DNA from: Polynucleobacter sp. AP-Titi-500A-B4
GTDB taxonomy: Bacteria > Pseudomonadota > Gammaproteobacteria > Burkholderiales > Burkholderiaceae
Direction of reading: 5' to 3'
Length of the DNA: 64,000 nt
Assembly: GCF_018688095.1 (NCBI RefSeq)
Contig: NZ_CP061311.1
Coordinates: 990,861 to 1,054,860, forward strand
Shown: positions 16,262 to 25,185 of the stretch, piece by piece
Position numbering within the stretch: position 1 is the stretch's first letter
Layout: every line of letters starts with the position of its first letter
The notes under the pieces: model-generated
What the model was told of the DNA's origin: nothing
Seen by the model: the letters and a program-made list of their open reading frames with translations, nothing else
Database searches by the model: none
Translations under genes and position numbers: made by a program

Positions 16262-17260
16262 ATGACACAGACTAATCAAAACACGCAAATTGAAGGACAA
16301 ATAGCCCCTACTGGGCTTAGCCTACTCCCACAATGGGGCTTAATTTTTGTTGAAGGGCCAGATGCCGCCAGTTTTCTGCAAAATCAACTCACCAATTCTG
16401 TTCTTGGCCTAAACCGAACGGTAGCCCCTCAGATTGCCCAATCCTATGGATCGGTTCGATTATTAGGCTACTGTAGTCCTAAGGGTCGATTACTGGCGAG
16501 CGCATGGGGTGCATTAATTCCAAGAGACTCAGCTGCCGATGATCGATTTGCTTTATTCATTTCCAAAGACATTGCCGCTAGCACCGCTAAACGTTTATCG
16601 ATGTATGTATTACGTTCTAAGGTTAAGGTGACCGATGCATCAGAGATATGGAATGTTTCTGGCTACTTTGGATCGAGCGAATCAATGGATTCATTTGCTA
16701 TCAATGAATCACAAATAGGATTGCGATTGCCAGATGTCCTCGCTAATGGTCGATCCTTTAGTCGTATCTTGATTGCACAAGAAAAAACAGATACAACATT
16801 AGACAATGCTGCATTTAGATCTTGGAATCACTTGGAAGTTTTAAGTGCGATTCCAAGGATCGTGTTGGCAACGCAAGAGCAATTTGTTCCGCAAATGATT
16901 AATTTTGAATCTGTTGCAGGGGTAGATTTCAAAAAAGGCTGTTATCCAGGGCAAGAAATTGTGGCTCGCAGTCAGTATCGTGGCGCCATTAAAAGACGTC
17001 TATTTTTGGCCCACCTTTCTGACGGCACTTTTACAGAGGAGTCAACGCAGTCCGGCGTAGAGTTATTTCACAGTCAGGACCCTAGCCAACCTGCGGGCAT
17101 GGTCGTTTTATCGGCTGAAAGCCCTCTAGAGCAAGGCAGAATCGATCTCCAGGTGGAGTGCAAATTGGACGTGCTCGAACATGGGGAAATACGTCTAGGA
17201 AGTGTGCAGGGACCTGTGTTAAAAATAGATTCATTGCCATACCCATTAATCGAAATCTAA
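16262..17260 (+). CDS. ygfZ: YgfZ/GcvT folate-binding protein
   Basis: A folate-dependent factor that helps repair or maintain certain iron-sulfur proteins (MiaB-type enzymes in E. coli). The 332-aa protein has the hallmark KGCYPGQEIVARSQYRG motif around residues 223-239, including the essential cysteine. The only in-frame ATG at the start lies directly after AGGGAG with no spacing, too close for a normal ribosome site, so a leaderless start is more likely. It diverges from mltG. Confidence 0.93.
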   Translation: MTQTNQNTQIEGQIAPTGLSLLPQWGLIFVEGPDAASFLQNQLTNSVLGLNRTVAPQIAQSYGSVRLLGYCSPKGRLLASAWGALIPRDSAADDRFALFISKDIAASTAKRLSMYVLRSKVKVTDASEIWNVSGYFGSSESMDSFAINESQIGLRLPDVLANGRSFSRILIAQEKTDTTLDNAAFRSWNHLEVLSAIPRIVLATQEQFVPQMINFESVAGVDFKKGCYPGQEIVARSQYRGAIKRRLFLAHLSDGTFTEESTQSGVELFHSQDPSQPAGMVVLSAESPLEQGRIDLQVECKLDVLEHGEIRLGSVQGPVLKIDSLPYPLIEI

Positions 17261-17278
17261 TTACCCGCTACCCAATTC

Positions 17279-18136
17279 ATGTGCCTCATTCTTTTTGCAT
17301 GGAACTCACACCCCGACTACTCATTGGTAGTTGCGGCAAATCGTGATGAATTCTATGAGCGTGATACTGCAGGCATTGCGTATTGGCCAGAACACCCCCA
17401 TGTTTTAGCCGGAAGAGATCGGGCTGATGTTTTAGGGAGTCCAGGTACTTGGCTTGGGTTTACCAAAACCGGAAAGTTTGCGGCGTTAACAAATGTTCGG
17501 GCACCTAGCGAAAAAAATCCGGATGCCAGAACGCGGGGTGAACTATCTTTAAAGTATCTCACCAGCAAAGATAAGCCTGCTGAGTTTATGCAGGAGAACT
17601 CCAAAAGCTTTAACCATTACAACGGCTTTAATTTATTAATGGCAGATCTAAGTGATCCTGCGAATGCTGAAATGCATTGGGTTAGCAATCGCATGATGAT
17701 GGGTCAAAATATCCGCCCTCGCAAAGTCTTTCCACACCAACCTCTTGATCCTGGCGTTTATGGGCTTTCGAATGCTATGTTGGATACTCCTTGGCCCAAG
17801 GTGAATCATCGAATAGCAGCGTTTGCTCAAGTATTAGCAATGGATCATGGGCAATTGAAGAGTGCCGATCAATACCTTAAGGTCTTGGCTGATACACATC
17901 ATGCGAGCGACCATGAATTACCCAATACTGGTGTTAGCCGTGAATGGGAAAAAGCCCTTTCCCCTGCTTTCATTAAGACGCCCTCTTATGGCACGCGCTC
18001 CAGTACGGTACTCAGAGTTCGCAAGGATGGAAACTTTGAAATGGTAGAGCGTCGCTTTGATGCCACTGGTGCAGTTGGGCACGATGTCATTACTGGCGCA
18101 CTCAGTACTGCGCCAGGCTCAAATCTTTCGGTATAA
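17279..18136 (+). CDS. NRDE family (TANGO2-like) protein
   Basis: A 285-aa protein that begins Met-Cys-Leu and carries the family's name motif NRDE at residues 21-24, followed by the typical AGRDRADVLGSPGTWLGFTKTGKFAALTN region. The conserved Cys2 could become an N-terminal nucleophile after Met removal. Eukaryotic TANGO2 relatives are linked to heme and lipid handling, but the bacterial role is unknown. It lies 18 nt behind ygfZ in the same direction, without a clear ribosome site. Confidence 0.88.
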   Translation: MCLILFAWNSHPDYSLVVAANRDEFYERDTAGIAYWPEHPHVLAGRDRADVLGSPGTWLGFTKTGKFAALTNVRAPSEKNPDARTRGELSLKYLTSKDKPAEFMQENSKSFNHYNGFNLLMADLSDPANAEMHWVSNRMMMGQNIRPRKVFPHQPLDPGVYGLSNAMLDTPWPKVNHRIAAFAQVLAMDHGQLKSADQYLKVLADTHHASDHELPNTGVSREWEKALSPAFIKTPSYGTRSSTVLRVRKDGNFEMVERRFDATGAVGHDVITGALSTAPGSNLSV

Positions 18137-18154
18137 ATCTAGCTGAATTGATGT

Positions 18155-18637
18155 TTACTTTGAACGAAGGTCTTCGTTCACAACTCGCTCACCACTAGCA
18201 TCACGTGTTGGCAAACGTTTGATGAATTGGAATGTACCTGTAGCCATACAGCAGATCTCACCTTGGTCGTTATATAGCTTGGCTTCACAGAAAGCCATAG
18301 TCGCCGTTCTACGAACAGTATCCGCCTTTACACGTAAGACACCATTGGCTGCTTGCATAAAGTTATTTTTCAGCTCAATCGTGACGACACTTCGATCACT
18401 CGGATCTCCAGACCTTGCGGCAACAGCCATTGCTACATCCATTAAGGTCAATAACACACCGCCGTGCGCTACGGCCCAAGTATTGGTGTGCTCAGGCTTA
18501 AGTGCCAATAAGATTTCTCCCTTACCCATTTCGGCACTTAAAAAGCGAACGCCTAATAGTTTTAGAAAAGGGACATTTAATTCTTCGCCTAAATTGGCTA
18601 ACTGAGTTTGCGGATTAATTTGGACTTGTTTGTTCAT
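18155..18637 (-). CDS. PaaI-type hotdog thioesterase
   Basis: A 160-aa hotdog-fold protein, probably an acyl-CoA thioesterase. The conserved segment AVAHGGVLLTLMDVAMAVAA contains the HGG-x(7)-D pattern of the PaaI/YbgC-like group. I chose the ATG at 18637 (MNKQVQINPQ) rather than an upstream GTG that adds 14 unrelated residues, because TAAAAT lies 7 nt before this ATG. It is convergent with the NRDE gene and divergent from selO. The substrate is unknown. Confidence 0.85.
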   Translation of the reverse strand: MNKQVQINPQTQLANLGEELNVPFLKLLGVRFLSAEMGKGEILLALKPEHTNTWAVAHGGVLLTLMDVAMAVAARSGDPSDRSVVTIELKNNFMQAANGVLRVKADTVRRTATMAFCEAKLYNDQGEICCMATGTFQFIKRLPTRDASGERVVNEDLRSK

Positions 18638-18644
18638 AAAGGCG

Positions 18645-18650
18645 ATTTTA
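18645..18650 (-). promoter_or_regulatory. Candidate -10 of a leaderless thioesterase promoter
   Basis: TAAAAT on the minus strand, 7 nt before the ATG at 18637. No Shine-Dalgarno sequence is present. Confidence 0.45.
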
Positions 18651-18680
18651 GAGGCTTCAGCGCCATTTTGGGAATACACC

Positions 18681-18686
18681 TAGAAT
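18681..18686 (+). promoter_or_regulatory. Candidate -10 of a leaderless selO promoter
   Basis: TAGAAT lies 7 nt before the selO ATG, and the 7 nt AAGCCCC contain no ribosome site. Confidence 0.5.
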
Positions 18687-18693
18687 AAGCCCC

Positions 18694-20160
18694 ATGTCCT
18701 TTACCTTAAGCGGCGATGACGTCTGCCAGCTCACATATCCCAGTCCAATTCCCGACCCCTATTGGGTTGCGTTTTCCCCTTCTGCCGCAAAACTCATTCA
18801 ATTAGATTTAGATGCCTCTGGATTACCATCTGACCCCGCATGGCTAGAGCTTCTTGCAGGCAATACTTTGAGCACAAGCAAACATAATTTTGCTAACCCC
18901 ATTGCAACCGTCTATAGCGGTCATCAGTTCGGGGTTTGGGCTGGTCAATTAGGTGATGGTCGCGCAATTTTGCTGGGTAACATTCAGGGGCAGGAATTAC
19001 AACTGAAGGGTGCAGGTAAAACGATCTATTCGCGCATGGGTGATGGTCGGGCTGTTTTAAGGTCGTCCATCCGCGAGTACTTATGTAGTGAAGCTATGTA
19101 TGCGCTGGGTGTTCCTACTACTCGGGCACTCTCTGTTGTGGGCTCTTCCTTGCCAGTGCTCAGAGAATCATTGGAGACAGCCGCTGTCTGTGCCCGCTTA
19201 GCGCCAAGCTTTATTCGCATTGGACATTTCGAGCACTTTGCTTTTACGCAAAACATAGTTCGACTAAAAGAGCTTGCTGATTTACTCATTCAAGACCATT
19301 ACCCGGAGTGCGAAAGCGATTCAGAGCCCTACCTTGAATTATTCAAGCAAATTTGTATTCGCAATGCAAAGCTAGTAGCGCAATGGCAGGCCGTTGGCTT
19401 TTGTCATGGAGTGTTAAATAGCGACAACATAAGTGCCTTAGGTCTCACCATGGACTATGGACCATTTGGATTTTTAGACCAATTTGAAATTGACCACATC
19501 TGCAACCATAGCGATCATGGTGGTCGATATGCTTATCATCGCCAACCGCAGATCATGCATTGGAATATGGCTTGCCTGGCTAGTGGCTTTCTGCCACTTC
19601 TCGAGCTCACGCATGACGAGGAAGAGGCTCAATCTCGATTAAGAGGAGTCTTGGAAGAGTTTCCAGTGATGTATGCCCAAACTTGGCAGTCATTATTTAG
19701 GCAAAAATTAGGCTTACTTACTGCTGATGAAGCAGATATTAGTCTGATAGAGCGTTTACTCCAAGCAATCCATGATTCAAAGGTCGATTTCACCAGTTTT
19801 TTTAGAACGCTCAGTCAAATTAAGCTAGACCAGCCCATACATCAAATCACTTTGAGGGATCACTTTATTGATCGTGAGCTAATCGATCAGTGGTTTACGG
19901 ACTATGCGCTGCGCTTGCAATCTGAATCGAGTGTAGATTCCGCCAGAATGAAATCTATGAATCTGGTCAATCCTAAATATATTTTGCGCAATCATTTGGC
20001 ACAAACGGCTATTGAAAAAGCACAACAGCATGACTTTTCTGAAGTCAGTCGATTGATGAATATTCTGAGTAGGCCGTATGACGAACAACCTGAATTTGAA
20101 GCATATGCAGTGCCACCGCCTGAAGATCTGGAGCGAGTCGAAGTTAGTTGCTCCTCTTAA
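18694..20160 (+). CDS. selO: Protein adenylyltransferase SelO (YdiU)
   Basis: A pseudokinase-fold enzyme that transfers AMP to Ser, Thr or Tyr of target proteins and responds to redox state. The 488-aa length matches the family. Signatures are LGDGRA and the Lys-containing QLKGAGKTIYSR (about 108-120), MGDGRAVLRSSIREYL, and the catalytic-loop analogue HGVLNSDNISALGLTMDYGPFGFLD around 237-262. The C-terminal end CSS contains a cysteine but not a selenocysteine signal. msrB follows after 33 nt, a pairing consistent with redox homeostasis. Confidence 0.95.
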   Translation: MSFTLSGDDVCQLTYPSPIPDPYWVAFSPSAAKLIQLDLDASGLPSDPAWLELLAGNTLSTSKHNFANPIATVYSGHQFGVWAGQLGDGRAILLGNIQGQELQLKGAGKTIYSRMGDGRAVLRSSIREYLCSEAMYALGVPTTRALSVVGSSLPVLRESLETAAVCARLAPSFIRIGHFEHFAFTQNIVRLKELADLLIQDHYPECESDSEPYLELFKQICIRNAKLVAQWQAVGFCHGVLNSDNISALGLTMDYGPFGFLDQFEIDHICNHSDHGGRYAYHRQPQIMHWNMACLASGFLPLLELTHDEEEAQSRLRGVLEEFPVMYAQTWQSLFRQKLGLLTADEADISLIERLLQAIHDSKVDFTSFFRTLSQIKLDQPIHQITLRDHFIDRELIDQWFTDYALRLQSESSVDSARMKSMNLVNPKYILRNHLAQTAIEKAQQHDFSEVSRLMNILSRPYDEQPEFEAYAVPPPEDLERVEVSCSS

Positions 20161-20193
20161 GATCACGAGCAGACTTTTCTTATCGGAGACTAT

Positions 20194-20607
20194 ATGAAGA
20201 AAACAGATCAAGAATACAAACAGACCTTAAGTGATATTGAATATCGGGTAACCCGAGAGGCAGCAACCGAGAGGCCTTTTACAGGTAAATATTGGGATCA
20301 TTGGGATCAAGGCAAGTACACCTGTGTTTGCTGTGGCACCCCACTCTTCTTATCAGAAACCAAATTTGATGCTGGTTGCGGCTGGCCTAGCTATAACGCA
20401 CCAGAAGAAGACTCTGTAATCAAAGAGGTCAGAGACGCGACTCATGGAATGATTCGTACTGAAGTACGCTGCGCTCATTGTGATGCTCATTTAGGGCATG
20501 TTTTTGATGATGGTCCTATGCCCACCGGTCTGCGGTATTGCATTAACTCTGCTTCTTTGAGTTTTGAGCCTAGCGAGAATGCTCAATCCGTGAAGAAAGA
20601 TAAATAG
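20194..20607 (+). CDS. msrB: Peptide-methionine (R)-S-oxide reductase
   Basis: Reduces methionine-R-sulfoxide in oxidised proteins. In the 137-aa protein the structural zinc is held by two CxxC pairs (CVCC near 45 and CAHC near 94). The catalytic cysteine is in GLRYCINSASLSF, and CGWPSY is intact. CGGAGA is the ribosome site. The order msrB-yciB-bolA-peptidylprolyl isomerase downstream is a standard betaproteobacterial cluster. Confidence 0.96.
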   Translation: MKKTDQEYKQTLSDIEYRVTREAATERPFTGKYWDHWDQGKYTCVCCGTPLFLSETKFDAGCGWPSYNAPEEDSVIKEVRDATHGMIRTEVRCAHCDAHLGHVFDDGPMPTGLRYCINSASLSFEPSENAQSVKKDK

Positions 20608-20623
20608 CTGGATAATCTCTTTT

Positions 20624-21172
20624 ATGAAATTTTTATTTGACCTCTTCCCCATCATTCTGTTTTTTGTCGCCTTCAAACTAGGCGATATCTATACCGCAAC
20701 CATCGTGGCCATGGTAGCTACGATTTGCCAGATCCTCTGGGTGTATTACCGTCATCGCAAAATCGATGTCATGCAGTGGGTCAGCTTAGTCATGATCATC
20801 GTCTTTGGTAGCTTAACGATTTTCTTGCATGACAAAACATTTATTCAGTTAAAGCCAACTGCTCTTTATTGGTTATTCTCAGGAGCCCTGTTCATCAGCG
20901 CACAGTTCTTTAATAAAAATTGGATTCAGGTGCTCATGGGTAAGCAAGTTACTCTCAAACCAGAGGGAACTCAGTCGGTATGGCATCGACTGAATCTTGC
21001 CTGGTCCGCGTTCTTTTTCTTTATGGGCGCCCTCAATTTGTATGTTGCATTTGAATATTCTGAAGAGGCTTGGGTCAATTTCAAGCTTTTTGGTAGCACC
21101 GGCCTCTTAGTTGTCTTTGTCATCATTCAGGGTATTTGGTTGGCTCGCCATATGGAGCACCCAGAGGAATGA
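20624..21172 (+). CDS. yciB: Inner-membrane septation protein A
   Basis: A 182-aa integral membrane protein (formerly IspZ) with about five membrane segments and the typical opening MKFLFDLFPIILFFVAFKLGDIYTAT. It is linked to septation and cell-envelope synthesis. It lies 16 nt behind msrB, and its stop overlaps the bolA start (ATGA), so the genes are translationally coupled. Confidence 0.95.
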   Translation: MKFLFDLFPIILFFVAFKLGDIYTATIVAMVATICQILWVYYRHRKIDVMQWVSLVMIIVFGSLTIFLHDKTFIQLKPTALYWLFSGALFISAQFFNKNWIQVLMGKQVTLKPEGTQSVWHRLNLAWSAFFFFMGALNLYVAFEYSEEAWVNFKLFGSTGLLVVFVIIQGIWLARHMEHPEE

Positions 21173-21453
21173 ATATCAATCAACAGCGTATTGCTTTATT
21201 CGAAGAAGATTTACGCAAGGCTTTTGATGTACAAAAGCTAGTTATAGAGGATGAAAGTCACTTGCATGCTGGTCATGCAGGAGCAGCAACTGGCGGTGGT
21301 CACTTTAAGTTGACTATTGTTGCGCCACAGTTTCAGGGCTTGAGTCCAGTTGCGCGCCATCGAGCTATTTATGCTGCCCTAAATCGCCATATCCCAAAAG
21401 AAATCCACGCTTTAACGATTTCAGCCCTAACCCCAGAGGAAGCTGGGACCTAG
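21169..21453 (+). CDS. bolA: BolA family protein
   Basis: A small class II KH-like fold protein (94 aa) that partners with monothiol glutaredoxins in Fe-S or iron regulation. The start ATG at 21169 overlaps the yciB stop and follows AGAGGA. A longer frame from 21136 would lie inside yciB and is not supported. The family motif is DESHLHAGHAGA...GGHFKLTIVAPQFQG, with the invariant histidines present. Confidence 0.93.
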   Translation: MNINQQRIALFEEDLRKAFDVQKLVIEDESHLHAGHAGAATGGGHFKLTIVAPQFQGLSPVARHRAIYAALNRHIPKEIHALTISALTPEEAGT

Positions 21454-21499
21454 CCTGCTTTACACTCTTCAAATTCATTACTTTTAATCGATTGTCATT

Positions 21500-22300
21500 A
21501 TGTTAAAAACACGTCACCTCATTACTTTTAGCGTCGCCGCCTCCCTAATCTCGATGACATCTGCCACGGCTTTTGCCCAGAATGCAGCAATTGTGAATGG
21601 CAAGGCTATACCAAAAGCACAGTTGGATAAGTTAGTACAAAAATCTGGCCAAGCCGATAATCCACAAGTGCGAGATCAAGCTCGTGAAATGCTCGTGACG
21701 AGAGAATTGATTTTGCAAGAAGCTGACAAGCGCGGTGTCATTCAAAAAGAATCGGTTCGCGAGCAATTAGAGCAATCACGAGTTGGCATTTTGGTTGCCG
21801 CTGTATTTGAAGACTATGTCGAAAAAGAAGGTGTCACTGAAGCAGAGCTGAAGGCTGCATATGAGTCTGTAAAAGCCCAGTACACCGGCAAGGAATACCA
21901 TGTCGAGCATATTTTGGTAGAAAAAGAATCAGACGCAAAAGCCATCATTGCCCAAATCAAAGCGGGTGGCAACTTTGAAGAAATCGCTAAAGCCAAATCC
22001 AAGGATCCTGGCTCAGCTCCTAATGGCGGTGATCTCGGATGGGTGACTGATAAAGCACTGGTGCCAGAGTTCTCAAAAGCGATGGTGCAATTAAAAAACG
22101 GTCAAGTGACTGATAAACCAGTGAAGTCTCAATTTGGTTGGCACATCATTAAGATGATTGACACTCGTGATATGAAGGCACCTAGTTTTGATGAGCTCAA
22201 GGCCCAACTCAAGCAAATGATTGCCTCTGATCAAAATTGGCAAAAGGCTAAATTTTCAGAAATGATGCAAAAATTGCGCGCTAAGGCAAAAGTCCAGTAA
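21500..22300 (+). CDS. Periplasmic parvulin-type peptidyl-prolyl isomerase
   Basis: A 266-aa protein with a signal peptide (cleavage near AFAQ, residues 24-27), an N-terminal SurA-like helical region and a parvulin domain at about 130-225. The latter shows YHVEHILVEKESDAKAI, DPGSAPNGGDLGWV and SQFGWHIIKM. It would fold envelope or secreted proteins. Neighbouring yciB and bolA are its usual partners in Burkholderiales. It runs convergent with the MFS gene, with 14 nt between the stops and no obvious terminator. Confidence 0.92.
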   Translation: MLKTRHLITFSVAASLISMTSATAFAQNAAIVNGKAIPKAQLDKLVQKSGQADNPQVRDQAREMLVTRELILQEADKRGVIQKESVREQLEQSRVGILVAAVFEDYVEKEGVTEAELKAAYESVKAQYTGKEYHVEHILVEKESDAKAIIAQIKAGGNFEEIAKAKSKDPGSAPNGGDLGWVTDKALVPEFSKAMVQLKNGQVTDKPVKSQFGWHIIKMIDTRDMKAPSFDELKAQLKQMIASDQNWQKAKFSEMMQKLRAKAKVQ

Positions 22301-22314
22301 AACGAATTAAGTAA

Positions 22315-23478
22315 TTAATCTTTTCTGGCTGGGTAGCGGCGAGGACGCATTTTCTGAATCGCCATACCCGCTATTCCGCAAGCAAAAGCGGACATCACAA
22401 AGACATCTCTTGGCTGAGACAGATCCCAAATCCACCCAGCGCATAAGCCGCCAATCGTTCCGCCAAAACCATAGGAAACCGTAGCCATAATCGCTTGGCC
22501 TCTGGCTTGCAGTGGCCCAGTAAACCAGCGCTGTAGTAATTTTGTAGCTGCACTATGGTGAGCTGCAAAAGTTGCAGCATGCATCAATTGCGCAACGATC
22601 AATACAGAGGTCATTGGCAAGAATGCAATCAAAATGAAGCGGATCACACCAATACCGAATGCACCTTGCAAAATCACTTCTGCATCTAAACGACTAAGTA
22701 CCTTGTTTTGGTAGTAAAAGAAGATCACTTCAGCAGCAACACCTAATGCCCAAAAAAGGCCGATTTGAAATTTATCGTAACCAAGATTTGCTAGGTATAG
22801 GGAATAAAACACATACAACGAGGCATGCGCAAAGATCATGAAGAAGCCAGATACCAAAAACCAGCGCACATCCGGATTAAACAAGACCACCAGCAATTCA
22901 CCCTTCACCATCTTGCGTCGTTCCATCTTCGGCTCATGTAAGCAAAAGGTGATTAGCGCTAAAGCAGAAAGCACTACTACACCGACGTAGGGATAGAGTT
23001 CAATACCTTTGCGTTGGAAGAACTCACCCGCAACAAGCACCATGGTAATGAAGCCAATAGAGCCCCAGAGCCTTAAGCGCCCATAACGCTTATCAAAAGA
23101 ATTGTCTTTATATAAAGCATGAATGGTTGCAGTCTCGCCTAATGGCATTTGACTGCTGAGGATTGTATGTAATACAAACATCCAAATAAAGAAACTGAGG
23201 TAGCTGTGTAAAAAGAAGATGCATACAAATACCAATGCAGCTAGACAGGCGCAAACACGAATGATGCCGATGCGATTCGAGAGGTAGTCTGACAACCATC
23301 CCCAGCTAAAGGGGCCAACAATCCTTGTGATTTGAAGCATCGACATCAATACCGCAATCTCGATGACATTAAAGCCATGATCTAAGAAAAACAAGCTCGC
23401 GTATGGCGACACCAAGCCAACATATGCAAAATATAAAAAGAAAAAGGACCCGAAGGCCCAGCGAAGCACAGGCGTCAT
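22315..23478 (-). CDS. MFS transporter (LacY/HcaT-like)
   Basis: A 387-aa major-facilitator carrier with roughly 12 hydrophobic segments. The motif GWLSDYLSNRIG between segments 2 and 3 is the MFS A-motif. Overall features (short loops, FFLDHGFNVIEIAVLMSMLQITRIVGPFSWGW) point to the MFS_1_like group with HcaT and LacY relatives. The substrate is unknown. It lies 14 nt behind aroC on the same strand. Confidence 0.85.
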   Translation of the reverse strand: MTPVLRWAFGSFFFLYFAYVGLVSPYASLFFLDHGFNVIEIAVLMSMLQITRIVGPFSWGWLSDYLSNRIGIIRVCACLAALVFVCIFFLHSYLSFFIWMFVLHTILSSQMPLGETATIHALYKDNSFDKRYGRLRLWGSIGFITMVLVAGEFFQRKGIELYPYVGVVVLSALALITFCLHEPKMERRKMVKGELLVVLFNPDVRWFLVSGFFMIFAHASLYVFYSLYLANLGYDKFQIGLFWALGVAAEVIFFYYQNKVLSRLDAEVILQGAFGIGVIRFILIAFLPMTSVLIVAQLMHAATFAAHHSAATKLLQRWFTGPLQARGQAIMATVSYGFGGTIGGLCAGWIWDLSQPRDVFVMSAFACGIAGMAIQKMRPRRYPARKD

Positions 23479-23492
23479 CTTAAATAGATTCG

Positions 23493-24608
23493 CTAATCGC
23501 TTTTAGAACCAGGGCGTGCCGCAGGTATGGGTGCTACATCTAGTTTGACGTCAGCACATTGCGCGCGATGACGTAAAGCATGATCCATCAAGACTAAAGC
23601 CAGCATGGCTTCTGCAATGGGCGTAGCGCGAATCCCGACGCAAGGATCATGACGACCCTTAGTCTGAACAGTAATTGGCTTACCACTGAGATCAATGGAT
23701 TGCTTGGGGCTCATGATGCTCGAAGTAGGCTTGATCGCAATTGATACCCGTAAATCTTGACCGGTACTGATACCCCCTAATGTGCCGCCAGCATTATTGC
23801 TAGCAAATCCATCGGGGAATAACTCATCACCATGCTCGCTACCGCGTTGAGCGACTGACTTAAATCCAGAGCCGATCTCAACACCCTTGACTGCATTAAT
23901 GCCCATCATGGCATGGGCAATATCAGCATCGAGCTTGTCAAACAAGGGCTCGCCAAGGCCGATAGGTACATTACGCGCACGCACCTCAATACGAGCACCA
24001 CAGGAATCCCCTGCTTTGCGTAGCGCATCCATGTAGGTTTCTAGTTGCGGAATGATCTTGCCATTCGCGGCAAAGAATGGATTTTGTTCAATCTGAGTAA
24101 CATCTTCAAATGGAATCTCAATTTCACCGAGTTGACTCATATAGCCATAAAACTCAGTTCCATATTGTTGGCGCAACCATTTTTTTGCAATCGCTGCTGC
24201 TGCCACTACGGGTGCAGTCAGACGAGCAGAGGAACGACCCCCACCCCGTGGATCACGAAGACCAAATTTATGGTGGTAGGCGTAGTCGGCATGACCAGGT
24301 CTGAAGGTTTGCAAAATATCCCCGTAGTCTTGACTACGTTGATCGGTATTGCGTATTAATAGTCCAATCGGCGCACCCGTAGTTTTGCCCTCAAATACGC
24401 CTGACAGAATTTCGACCCTATCTTCTTCCTTGCGTTGAGTCACATGACGAGAGGTGCCTGGCTTACGACGATCTAAGTCAGTTTGCAGGTCAGATTCACT
24501 GAGAAGCATGCCTGGAGGGCAGCCATCAACCACAGCACCAATAGCTGGACCGTGAGATTCACCAAAAGTGGTAACAGTAAAAAGGAGGCCTAAAGTATTT
24601 CCTGACAT
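23493..24608 (-). CDS. aroC: Chorismate synthase
   Basis: Converts EPSP to chorismate, the last common step of aromatic amino-acid synthesis, with reduced FMN. The 371-aa protein has the signature segments GNTLGLLFTVTTFGESHG, RPGHADYAYHHKFGLRDPRGGGRSSAR and GRHDPCVGIRATPIAEAM. The ATG lacks a Shine-Dalgarno sequence, and CATAAT lies 6 nt upstream. Confidence 0.97.
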   Translation of the reverse strand: MSGNTLGLLFTVTTFGESHGPAIGAVVDGCPPGMLLSESDLQTDLDRRKPGTSRHVTQRKEEDRVEILSGVFEGKTTGAPIGLLIRNTDQRSQDYGDILQTFRPGHADYAYHHKFGLRDPRGGGRSSARLTAPVVAAAAIAKKWLRQQYGTEFYGYMSQLGEIEIPFEDVTQIEQNPFFAANGKIIPQLETYMDALRKAGDSCGARIEVRARNVPIGLGEPLFDKLDADIAHAMMGINAVKGVEIGSGFKSVAQRGSEHGDELFPDGFASNNAGGTLGGISTGQDLRVSIAIKPTSSIMSPKQSIDLSGKPITVQTKGRHDPCVGIRATPIAEAMLALVLMDHALRHRAQCADVKLDVAPIPAARPGSKSD

Positions 24609-24614
24609 ACCGAC

Positions 24615-24620
24615 ATTATG
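24615..24620 (-). promoter_or_regulatory. Candidate -10 of a leaderless aroC promoter
   Basis: CATAAT on the minus strand (5 of 6 to consensus), followed by 6 nt and the aroC ATG. No ribosome site is present. Confidence 0.5.
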
Positions 24621-24651
24621 TCATTTGTCAGGAATATTCGACTAGAAATGC

Positions 24652-25107
24652 TTAATTTGCGGCCTTTTCAGCGTCTTCCGGCCAATCACGAATGTAGGCC
24701 TTAAGCATGGTGTTCTCGAAGTCTTGCGCTTCTACGACAGATTTTGCGACGTCGTAGAAAGAGATCACACCCATCAACATCTTCTGATCAACAACAGGCA
24801 GGTAGCGTGCATGGTCTACCAACATCATGCGACGCACTTCGTCGATTTCAGTTTCCATATTGCAAGTTAAGGGGTTTTGATTCATGACCGAGCTTACATG
24901 CAGGCCATCTAAGCTGCCATGGTGTGTTGCCAAAGCAGCAATAACTTCGCGGAAAGTGAGAATGCCAACGAGCTTGTCGTACTCCATGACTACTAGAGAG
25001 CCTATGTCGTGTTCACTCATCACTAGCACTGCAGTTTGCAGTGGAGTCTCGGGAGCAACCGTAAATAAGGTGCTGCCCTTCACGCGCAGAATGTCACGAA
25101 CTTTCAT
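24652..25107 (-). CDS. CBS-domain protein (two tandem CBS)
   Basis: A 151-aa cytosolic protein consisting of two CBS motifs (about 8-65 and 75-130), a Bateman module that usually binds adenine nucleotides as an energy sensor. The partner protein is unknown. It has a GGAG ribosome site, unlike its leaderless-looking neighbours. A short gap of 43 nt separates its stop from the aroC start. Confidence 0.9.
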   Translation of the reverse strand: MKVRDILRVKGSTLFTVAPETPLQTAVLVMSEHDIGSLVVMEYDKLVGILTFREVIAALATHHGSLDGLHVSSVMNQNPLTCNMETEIDEVRRMMLVDHARYLPVVDQKMLMGVISFYDVAKSVVEAQDFENTMLKAYIRDWPEDAEKAAN

Positions 25108-25185
25108 TTAGTCTCCAAAAACAATGAACTGATGGTTTCAATATAGACCCAAGCCACCCCCGAATCAAGCTTTTGCCTAGCTGAT

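Noticed and set aside
21485..21499. ATTGTCATT before the parvulin gene as Pho box
   Set aside because: Only one half-site, with no repeat 11 bp away.
24615..24630. TGTCAT-like repeats before aroC as a Pho box
   Set aside because: The repeats are not in 7-4-7 spacing and chorismate synthase is not a phosphate gene. The CATAAT -10 explains the sequence better.
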